From Isoetes taiwanensis (taxonomy: Eukaryota; Streptophyta; Lycopodiopsida; Isoetales; Isoetaceae): a DNA stretch of 64,000 nt. The notes under the pieces are model-generated. The model searched no databases and was not told where the DNA came from. It saw only the letters and a program-made list of their open reading frames with translations. Position 1 is the first letter of the stretch. The number at the start of each line of letters is the position of its first letter. A program made the translations under genes and the position numbers. The stretch spans positions 36,557,107 through 36,621,106 of the forward strand of contig JAJEKV010000002.1 of assembly GCA_021234155.1 (NCBI GenBank). Direction: 5' to 3'. Below, piece by piece: positions 42,072 to 51,889 of this stretch.

Positions 42072-44878
42072 ATGCTCCTTCTCGCTGCTACCAGAGGCGA
42101 TCTTCTTGCTCAGTTAAGTGCATTCCACCTTGATCCTTCAAAATTTATCAAATTTGGGGATTTCTCTAACCCGGATCCTAAGGTAACAGAAATGCACCAC
42201 TACAGCCACTTTGCTCCAAATTGGGACACTCTTTCTCTGGACCCAAGAGGATCACAAACTTTGCCAACCCTGGATGCCAATGGAGTGCCAATTCCTTTGT
42301 ACCCGAGACCAAGGCTCCCAGTTATTTCGGATGAACAATTGGCTTCCGACTTTGAGTTTCAGCAATCTCGGGCCCCTACTAATATTCAGCTTTTCAGAGG
42401 TATTCAACTGAACTCCCCTATGGTTGCCTCTAAAATTGAGTCTCTGTCAAAAATTGCCGTTATAGTCAAAGTAGACTCCATTGGAATGAAAATTGAAAAA
42501 CTCTGGGACCACCTTCTAAGACTTCACAAAGGCATTGTCATCAACTCAATCTACTGGCTGAATTATCCCTATATTCTAGTTGAATGTGGCTGTACAAGGA
42601 CCTCAAATTTCCTACTCAAACTTGGCATCTCCACATGTGATACTTTTCAACTCTCTTTTCTTAAATGGAATGCCAAATTGCCTCTGAATGAGTTCAATAA
42701 ATTCCATGTAGTCTCTGTCACTATGAGTGAACTCAGCCCTATCTACTAGAATGAAGATTGCTTCTCCTCTATCTTCAACACATTTGGCACCTACTTGACT
42801 ACTGAGTATTCCCCTTACAAACCTCCCAAGTGCTTTGTCCAGCTCGATATCACAAAAGTCATCCCCACTGAATTTCCCTTTCTTGATTACTTTGGAAAAA
42901 AATCTATCCTGCAACTTAGATGGGTAGGTCTTCCAAACTTTTGCCAAAATTGCAACTCGAGGCATAACATTGGCAGTGATTGTTCTTATCAAGCTGACAA
43001 CAGGGAGTCAGATGCATTTAAAAAATCAGATAGAGTGCCTACATGTTCTGTGCCCTCCATTCAAGGAGCTGCAGCTACATCCTACAGGGATAATTTATCC
43101 ACTCCTCAAATTGATCTGGTTAAAGACATGGAAGTTCATCATACTCCCAAACCTCACAATGATTGGAAAAGAGTCAATGGCAGTACAAGAAGAATTCAAA
43201 AGCAGAAAGATGCAAAAAAACAAGTGTTACAGGTCTCTGAAAATTCATACAGATCTCAGATCTCTTACAGTTCATCACTCTCTAACAAACAAATGGGAAT
43301 CAAGGTCTTGAACAAAGGAATCTACATCAAAGAAAATCTCCCATCAGTCAGCATGGGAAAGGAAAATATGTCAACTGATCAAGCTATAAAAACAGTTACA
43401 GATTCCTCTCAAATTGCTTTAAAAATCAGCAAAGCAAATATTGAGCACAATAGAAATATGTTAAACAGTAAAGGCAAAGCCCCTTTATTGCCTGCAAAGA
43501 TAGATCTGCACAAAACTCTATCATGCATTTTAAAGAATTCTAGGAAATCTACCAATCCTTACCAACGAAGGGTACACAGGCTTCTCAGACTGAAATCAAA
43601 ATTGACTCAACTTGCACAGCATCAGACACATTGATGACAAGGCCTGAGTCAGAAGGTTTGAATGTGGTTTCATTAATTAAAGAAAAAGGTAATGGTTTCC
43701 TCAAACATAAAAATATGCAAGCTACATCTACACAAACTCACATTCCTCTAGACTTGAGCATAGATCTCTCAAATGATCACTCAAAGGAAACTGGATCTCG
43801 TGATAGTGATCCTGCTACTATTGAAGAAAATAATCCTGAAGATCCTGCAAGAGACAATGTCAAAGAACTCAATGATCTTAATGATCTGAAGGTCTCGAAC
43901 CCCTATGCTATTTTAGCACAGATCTCTGATGATTCTGTTGATGATCTGGAAATAGAGCCACCCTCCCACTCCAACAGATCCTCACATGCCAACCCTCAAG
44001 CCAACTCTCATCCCACTCTCCCCTCAAATCCTATCATATTTACATCTCCTCCATCTGGAATTGACCATGAACCACCCCTGCTACATGTTGACCTCCTTGA
44101 TTTATCTCAACCCTTTTCTCTCCCTCCTAAAAGTGCCACCATTTCCCCTGAGATAGTTCTACAACTTCAGGAATTGGTTGAAGTGCCAGGAAGGGTACCA
44201 GAAACCCCTATACAAGTGTCAGATGGAATAAAGGGCAGAGACGATTGTAGTGTCAGAGATATACCAACCGGCTGGAAAAAAAGCTTGCTACATGAAGATG
44301 CTCATGAATCAACAGTTGTTTTAGCAGTGGATACTCAGAAGGCACCAGAGGATCTCATAAGTAATTCACTCACTCATAATGTGCAATTAACAATAAGAAA
44401 TATTCCACAACAGACTGGACTTGCAGATGCTCCACAGCTTGACCAAAATATTCCCAGGCAAGATCTTTCCATTAAAAACTTTGAGTTTGATTCTATTAAT
44501 AATAACAATAAAAGGGACATCTTGATAGCTACTTCTAAAAACTCCAATTCTATTGTTTTAACCAACTCTATTGACAAAGATTGTTGCAAATCTAAGTTTT
44601 GGAGATGCTATCACCATGATAATAATTCTGAAGATATAAATTCTGAAGACATAATTTCTGATGATACTGAATCAAATAAGGAGAATGCTCTAAAAAATAA
44701 CACCCTTAGTGTTGACATTTCTTGGGATGATGATGCCTTCCTTACATGTCATCATAGTGCTGCTGATACTGCCAAGCCTAAAAGCAAGAAGGCTAAGAAA
44801 AAGATTATTCATGGAGTGGCCAAATCTTTCAGCACTCCTGCAGCAAACACTAGGTTGATATCTAGAAAGCATCTTTAA
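42072..44878 (+). pseudogene. L1-B ORF1 (DUF4283-like, with zinc knuckle)
   Basis: ATG at 42072. The frame is interrupted by a TAG at 42747-42749 and ends at a TGA (43632-43634) whose A begins an ATG (43634) in another frame, which runs to TAA at 44878. The first part has the DUF4283-like order: KIAVIVKVDSIGMKIEKLWD, NYPYILVECG, DTFQLSFLKWNAKLPL. The zinc-knuckle-like cluster FCQNCNSRHNIGSDC follows at about 42940-42985. The last part is long, polar and acidic with NPYAILAQISDD, a motif common near the C-terminus of plant L1 ORF1, and ends basic (KPKSKKAKKKI). Either it is one ORF1 broken by two lesions, or two coupled frames. Confidence 0.65.
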
Positions 44879-44917
44879 GCTCCTCTTTTACTGCTTCCTT
44901 CTTTCCTTTTCCTCATC

Positions 44918-45485
44918 ATGAAGATTCTCAGTTGGAATCTCAGAGGAATAAAAGGCTTCCTGAAAAGAAGAAGGGCAATTTCCCAAATTAGAAATTATGG
45001 TGCTGACATTATCCTTCTCCAGGAGCTTAGATTCCCAAATTTTGAATGCTCAAACCTGGCAGATTGGATTGGCCCTGGATTCTCATCGACCTGGATTGAA
45101 GCTACAGGCACCTCTGGAGGTCTTTGCATCATTTGGAAGCACCTTGATCATAGCTTGACCTATAATAGCCCTTGTAAGACTTGGCAATCTGTTATTCTCA
45201 GAAACAATGATCTTATCTTTGGAGTCATTAACATCTATGCTTCTACTGACTCTAGAATCAGAACTACCACCTGGCCTATTGGCTATCAACTCAAACCTGT
45301 GAAACTTGGATCATGGCAGGTGACTTCAACAATACTCCTACCTGGGATATGAAAATTGGCAGGGATTTAAATATGTCTACTGAGGAAAGAACTCAATGGG
45401 ACCTCTTGCTTGACAGGCATTTCTTACAGCATATTCCTTCCTCCACATCAGCCTATACTTGTTATAGGATTAGTAATTTGATTTG
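44918..45485 (+). pseudogene. L1-B ORF2, endonuclease N-terminal part (sense block)
   Basis: ATG at 44918, 39 nt after the ORF1 stop. It encodes MKILSWNLRGIKGFLKRRR, ADIILLQELRFP, GTSGGLCIIWKHLD and FGVINIYAS, the standard plant L1 endonuclease N-terminus with the catalytic N and E residues. A frameshift near 45262 moves the frame. AGDFNNTPTWD (about 45315) and the helix QWDLLLDRHFLQHI follow, then SAYTCYRISNLI and a TGA at 45483. The coding sense ends exactly where the inverted block begins. Confidence 0.75.
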
Positions 45486-48270
45486 AATGCCTATAGATCA
45501 TTTCCAAATTTGGCACACTTTTGTTAGCAATAAGCCAAGCAAAGTATGAGATTTTTGGGGGCAGATAAGAATGCCAAATGTTTTTGAAAAGCCTAGTTTC
45601 AGTGTCATCCTAGAAGCCCCAGTACAATTTTGCCTTTAAAGGCATATGAGGCTTGTTTAAGCACTTGTAGACCTTTGATACACTATAATTGGGTTTCCCT
45701 AGAAGAGTCCAATCATTAATAATGGGATTATCAATAAGATTGACAGTACTGACCTTTTGCATTATATATTTGAAAAGATTCTTGTCAGAAGAACTACCTC
45801 TGATCTTGTGCTTCAGATTAGTCCAGGAAATCCATCTAGTTTGATCCCAGAGATCACCAAGACTAAGAACATTGTAATCTTTCCATTTCTTATAGAGCTT
45901 ATGGTGTCTGATAGCTAGAGGAGTAGAACTATCTCTTGAAAGATTAGAATTCCAAAAAATGCTAGTGTTGAGGTGACTTTTCTCCAAGCTAGAATGCTCA
46001 AAAGTCAAATGAACCTTATTCCAAGCCACAATCATGTTTCTCATGAGAGGAGAAATATACGAGGCAGATTGCAAAATTGTGAAAGCAGAAGAAGGCAAAT
46101 TATGAGTGATAGAAGCATGCCTTGTAGGATGGCTACAAGAAAGCCAGTAATTGATGAAAATGGATGCTGGATTGCTGTTCGTGAACAAGGATTTCCAGAT
46201 ATATTTGCCTGCCAGAGCATAGCTTTGTAAAATTAGATTCTTGCAGCCAAGGCCACCTTGAATTTTGCTTCTGGTAATTGAAGTCCAGTTAACCATGTGA
46301 TGCTTGCCCCAAATGAAATTCCTCACTATTCTCTCAATCTGCTGATAAATGCATTTGGGAGCTAGAAGTACAGAGGAGAAGTAAATGTGAGAGGCTGCAA
46401 TGACTGAGTTTGCAATTATGGTTCTTCCTGCCAATGAAAGACAGTTGCCATAATTACCAAGTTTCTTTCTAATCCTTTCAACAATGGGAGTCCAAAGACC
46501 TTTGAGGCTAGGATTGAGGGATAAGGGCATACCTAAAAGTTGTGTTGTCTCAGTAGCAATCATACATTTAATTCCTGCAATGCTATCAGTATCAAAATCA
46601 CCAATGATAATACATTTATTTCTGTTCAAGTGGATCCCAGAGGTAGCTCCAAAGTTATGGATAGTCTGCAGGAAGGTATCAATGATGTTTAAATCATTTT
46701 TGAGGAAACTGAAGGAGTCATCTGCATACTGGAGAATTGAAAGATTTGTGTTGTTGTCAGGGAGAGTTAGGCCAATAATGTGTCCACCAGATTGAAGATG
46801 GGAGATAACTCTGGTTAGCATCTCTGCAACAGCCAGAAAAGGTAAGGGGCTAGAGGGCACCCTTGTCTGACACCTTGAGCCAGAGGGAAGAAATATCCAG
46901 GGGATCCATTTACAAGCACAGTAGATTGAGATCTGTAGTTTAGCCCCAGAATGAGCTTAATGATCTTGTCACTAAATCCTAGCTTCTTAAGAGAGAATTC
47001 AAGAAAATCCCATAAGCCTTTGAGAAATCCAGCTTTAGCAAGATACAGTTCTGATTGGTCAATTTGTTCCAATGCATGCCTTCCATGGCAGCAATATAAT
47101 TATCAAGAATATATCTATTTGGGAGGAAAGCAGATTGGTTGGAGCTGATGACCTCTTGAAGGTGAGACTTAACCCTGTTTGCAATAATTTTAGCACAGAC
47201 CTTGTAGGTAGAGTTTGTCAAAGAAATAGGTCTCCAATCCGAAAAAGATTGAGGATTGTCAACCTTTGGAATTAAGGTAATGAGACCAGCAGAAAGAGCA
47301 GGGTGCAAGTGATTCGAGTTCCAGAAACCTTTGATCATATACATAAGATCATTTTTAATTATGTCCCAGAATTTGATATAAAATTCGGGTGGTAAGCCAT
47401 CAGGGCCAGGGCTTTTCCCTTTGGCCAAGCTTTTGAGAGTTGAAAAGATTTCATCAACAGAGGGGGTGGCCTCTAGAGCATGAGACATAACATTGCCACT
47501 GTGAAGTCCATTATTATTAATCATGTCAGAGAAAGAATTGGCTTCAGTAGTTTGTATAGGGGTGTCAGTAGGTTGAGAGAAGATATTGGCCAGCATATTT
47601 GGAGCAGAAGTAATTAGATATCTCTTTTTGGTCATCCAAAATATTATCATTCTCATCCTTAATAGAAGAAAGTTGACTTTTCAAAAGTTTGGATTTGGCC
47701 ACCCTATAGAAAATGTTTGAGTTCCCATGGTCCATTTTTGAGAGATACTTGGGCTTAGATCTGATTGAAGAGCCTTTGGCTTCCAAGTCCTCAATGGTCT
47801 TAATGGTCATTTCAAGGTTCCTTCTTGCCAATGAAGGTCAATGTTTAGAGGGTCATTTTGAAGTTTCAGTCTAACTTCTTCCATTTCTTGCATATAAGCT
47901 CTTTTTTCTACAAGCTTGCTGTCATGAAGATGTTTTGACCATTGCTTAATCCAGGACTTGGACTCCTTAAGATTAGAATAGAAGGATCTCATAGAATTTG
48001 TAGATCTAACTCTAGGAAGAGAGTTATAGAAGGCAGTAAATTCATTACAGAAGGTGTCAGAATCAAGAAGGGAGCAGTTAAGCTTGAAGGGAGTATTTCC
48101 ATGTCTCTTTATAGTGAGCATATGCTTGGTGATGAAGAACTGAGGCTGATGGTCAGAGATGGAGGTGCACTCATCACTATGAACAAAGCAGTTATCCCAG
48201 AATTCATTTTGAATGTTGTTGATGTAGTACCTGTCGAGTGCATGTTCCCATCTTGTTACATGGATTGATC
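45486..48270 (-). pseudogene. L1-B ORF2 remainder, inverted (end of endonuclease, RT, zf-RVT)
   Basis: On the minus strand from 48270 the frame begins with GSIHVTRWEHALDRYYINN and SISDHQPQFF, the C-terminal endonuclease with its SDH motif. The RT follows: KGKSPGPDGLPPEFY, RPISLTNSTYKV, ILLKLDFSKAYG, RQGCPLAPYLF and QYADDSF (YADD at about 46728-46717). It continues with the SLAGRTIIANSVIAASHIY and IQGGLGCKN region and the PPKISYFAWLI segment (about 45545). Several frameshifts break it (near 47650, 46980 and 46860). It complements the plus-strand block exactly in content. Confidence 0.8.
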
Positions 48271-48940
48271 CCTTAATGTTTTATTGGAATATAAGATATT
48301 TTTGTATGATATTTGTGCGTTGTATCGATAATTTTGAGTCTACAATTGGATCGCAAATAATGCAATCTAATATTTTCATCTAAATGCTCTTCAATTTTGG
48401 TCTCATCTATCTTAGCAACTTGCTCTTCATTTTTGCATATTTCAATTCGCATCTGAAATGTCACACGTGAATCGCAACCTTATGTTATTTATCAAGTCCA
48501 AGAAAAAAGATTAAAAAAAACAAAAACCCCCTAGAAGACAACAACAGGTTGGCGTGATTTTGGAGTTGACATAATCCCAATTTAATTGGATGATGGTTAA
48601 TTAGGGAAGCTCTGATATTAATTGTTAAGTGCGCAAAAAAAAAAAAAAACAAAATCTGACTAGTTTTCTCGCCCACACCTAGTATGGGCGATCGATCTTT
48701 CGGAGGGAAACTTAAAAGCCCAGCTTCTTACTAGCAAAACTTAGTATTACCAGATCAAACAACCCAGTTGTTTGCAAGAACGAAGAGATTCCTGACTGCA
48801 AAACTATTGTAATCCTCTAGCAAAAGGAACTAGCCAAAGGCTCCTCCTTTAAATTGATTTGACCAGAAAGTTGCAAGTAATATCATTAGATCTCAGTTTT
48901 AAGATTCAACCACAAATTGCTTTTGTTTCAAAAATGATGC
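48271..48940. other. Spacer between L1-B and the Ty3 element
   Basis: AT-rich, with short A and T runs. I see no gene, no poly(A) tail for L1-B and no repeat of note. Confidence 0.35.
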
Positions 48941-48945
48941 TACTG
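48941..48945 (+). repeat. Ty3 target-site duplication, left (TACTG)
   Basis: TACTG directly before the 5' LTR, identical to 56681-56685 directly after the 3' LTR. Five bp is the normal Ty3 duplication length. Confidence 0.85.
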
Positions 48946-50655
48946 TGTGACGCACCTATGATTTTTATATTAGTCTTAACCCTAGGTTAGGAATATTTAA
49001 TTATGAAAAAGAATTGCAATGGTTGGGAAACGAATTGAAACGGTATCTATCCTAAGGTACGGTGGAAATCTGAGGAAAGGTAGAGGGAATATCTGAACTA
49101 GAATAGCAGAGCTATGATTAGAGAGATAATTTGGAATGGAACTTGTAGAAATAGGAAGATATCTCCCATACTTGGGGATCGAATTTTAGGAAAAGGAAAG
49201 GTAATTTTTATTCTTAAGAATTGGCATAGTATTAAAAGGCCTTTTTGAGTTGCGAAAACATTGTTCTTGAGATTTTGTGTGCAACGGAGAATTCTTGCAA
49301 AAGAAGAGAAGAGCCAAATTGATGGATTAACCGAAGCTAAAACCCATGGGAATCTGTGATGGCTTGGAGCCGTAGTTTGTTTACATGCTTGTGTTATTTT
49401 AATGTCTCATCTATGTATAAAACCCTGTTTGATCAAGCTTACCATGGCTTAGCTCTGCAGCCAGTGATTTCCTTTAAGCTCAAACCTCTGCCGTAGATCT
49501 TAGAAGATGCTCATAACCACCTCGTTCTTCTTAATTTGTTCTTTGAAAGCTTGTGGAACCAGCACCTATGGAGAAATCAAACCTATGTTTCCAGCTAGAA
49601 TAGATCTAATCCGGCATTGATCAAGACTCAGAACAGTCCTAAAAGAAGTATTTTTGCCTATCCAACCTGTTCTGCCATCATTCCAACAGTTGTGATCATG
49701 TTTGCCATTCCGGCCTGTTTCTACACACAACAACCCTCCGATATACCTTTTTAAGTTTTGCCTTGATGTCATAAGTATCTTTTTGCATTTTTAACCATTG
49801 GATACCATGTGGTTTAGTTGGTTGGTATTAAGATTGTTGTCTCAAAGACCCAAGTTCGTTTCTAATCTGAAGCTTAAATTTTGCTTGGAAATTCCATTTT
49901 AACTCAAGTTTAATGCGTTTCTTTCTAGATTTATTATATGGTGTTTGTTTTCATTTTAGATTATACCTTGTTGAAGTGCTTTTCCATTTTCTTTCCTTTA
50001 AGTTCATGTTTTATTGTTGTGACTTTTATGTCCATAAGTGGAATAATTATAATAAGATAAGAATTAACTGCTTGAACGAACCCGCCCCTTTGTCGATGTC
50101 GAAGGGATCCAGAAGCAACATGCATACCAAGTGATTCATATGTAAGCATATATCATGTCGCGAACAATATTCGGTGGACCCGGGTGAGGGATTGATCATC
50201 CCTGGACAATGTTAACTGATGAAGTTGTGCTGTGATGATGTGTTTTATTTCTTTCCAGATTACTTTGGATGCAGGTGACGGTTGCCCGCTTAGTCCATTC
50301 CCAGGACTCACTCCACCCTTACTTTTTTTATCTTCTATATGAAGCGGAACTAGAGGATGTCATTGACCGGCGTAGTTAGAATCGATCTGAAAGAGCTTTG
50401 GAGCTTCGTACATTTTGGTTATGCATGTGATATACATGACATTTTGATTAAATTCTTTAGCGAACGTTCGTTTAGAGATTCAGACCATATCAATTTGATC
50501 CCTAGCGATGAGGATTGTGAAATCCTCGACGTTCCAAATAATATTTTATTATTTATTACTCTTATCTTAATGTGAATGATTTTTTCGGACTTCAATTTTT
50601 TTTATTTTTCTTTTTATATTATAATTCAAGTGTCAAACGCACTAGGAGCATTTCA
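48946..50655 (+). repeat. 5' LTR of the Ty3 element
   Basis: 1,710 bp, TG...CA. It ends just before the primer site. It is about 237 bp shorter than the 3' LTR because two segments are tandemly duplicated in the latter. It contains a tRNA-like A-box (TGGTTTAGTTGG, 49810-49821) and a degenerate B-box near 49853. Confidence 0.9.
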
Positions 50656-50658
50656 TTT

Positions 50659-50670
50659 TGGTATCAGAGC
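50659..50670 (+). other. Primer-binding site, tRNA-iMet
   Basis: TGGTATCAGAGC directly follows the 5' LTR after 3 bp and is followed by CAAG. It is complementary to the 3' end of plant initiator tRNA-Met, the usual primer for Ty3 and Ty1 elements. Confidence 0.9.
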
Positions 50671-50879
50671 CAAGATTGATCACTAATCATTATTTCTTTA
50701 TTGGGACAGTGAAACTGAGATCACATCGATATTCCGAGCGATAGCGAGGAGACGGAAGTTATTAACATATCAAATGATGATGAAGAGGGAGCACAAGATG
50801 GGAGATATTCCTATCTGCTAGAGTTATCTAGCGCTGAATTATCCAGCCCAGAGTCAGAGGGAAAAGGGGGCTTTTATAA

Positions 50880-51868
50880 AGTTACAACCCTATGGACCTC
50901 CTTTTGAGCCAGAGCAGTTAGCGGATAAGTATATCAAGGGTTTGAAGCCAGAGCTATCTATTTTAATCGGAGGTGCTACATATTCTAGTCTAGGTGAAGC
51001 AATTAGTGCTGTCAAATATAAGGAGAAAGTGTTCAACACAACATGGAGGAAGCGTACAAATGATGACTCAAGTTGGAATCACTTCAATAATCGTCGCCGA
51101 AGAGCTGAACCTAATATGATGTTGAAAAATACGAATGGAGCATCGAATCAATTTGAAGCAAATAAGTTAAAGGATAAATTATATAGGGAGCATAAGTGCT
51201 TTCATTGCCAGCAGGTGGGTCATCGAGTAAAGGAATGTCGGCAGAAAATGCAAGAACCCAGGATTGCTTATATAATATTCAATCCACAAATTGGAAATAC
51301 TTCTAGGATTAACCGAGGCCAACAACCCATGCAGGCTCGAGACATTACCATTAGAGACGTGGTCCAGGAATCCATGCGTATATATATAGCTATCGATGGA
51401 AGTCAGCCTACGGCTCAGACTGGAATGATTCATGTACCAATTAAATTTTTGATTGATTGTAGGAGCACCAATAGTTTTATATCGTTGAAGATTGTTAAAC
51501 AACTTAGTTTGCCAAGCAAAGACCATGCAATGCGAAGTGTGGAGAAGGATGATGGAAAGTTCAAGTTTACTCAAGCTTTAGTATCGGCCTTGCCATTTCA
51601 AATTTGTGATTTAGCATCTAGAGTTGATTTTGAGATACTAAAGCTGGGTCAATATGAACCTATCTTGGGTATGGATTCGCTAAAACAAAATTGTGCCCTG
51701 GTTGATTGTGAAAAAGAGATAGTATCATGTCATCCAGAACCAGATGCTGAAGTTAGGTTGCATGGTATTCCAATTGAAAGGAAGTTTGAACTCTTTAGTT
51801 TAAAAGCAGTAAAAAGATGTATGAATAAGAAATGCTCAATGGTTGTGGGCTATCTTCTTGTCATGTAG
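50880..51868 (+). pseudogene. gag-protease remnant of the Ty3 element
   Basis: The visible frame starts inside gag (LADKYIKGLKPELSILIGGA) and has a CCHC zinc knuckle CFHCQQVGHRVKEC (51198-51238). Downstream is the retropepsin region, where the catalytic motif, normally D-S/T-G, is changed to D-C-R (IDCRSTNSFIS, about 51449). VDFEILKLGQYEPILGMDSL is the conserved C-terminal protease strand. The gag N-terminus is degenerate. Confidence 0.75.
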
Positions 51869-51889
51869 AAGTGAAAGAGGAGGCAATTC

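Larger units (their letters stand above)
41870..48270. mobile_element. Second L1-like LINE (L1-B) with inverted ORF2 3' block
   Basis: Plus-strand ORF1 (42072-44878) and the first part of the endonuclease (44918-45485) are followed directly by the rest of ORF2 on the minus strand (48270 down to 45486). The block starts (48270 side) with the endonuclease segment that should follow the plus-strand break and ends (45486 side) in the zf-RVT region. The 3' end with poly(A) is missing. The 5' limit is approximate, set at a pyrimidine-rich leader before 42072. No target-site duplication was found. Confidence 0.75.

Noticed and set aside
41870-48270. L1-B as a twin-priming product
   Set aside because: Twin priming leaves an inverted 5' block and a sense 3' block with poly(A). 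Here the sense block is 5' and the inverted block is 3', without a tail.
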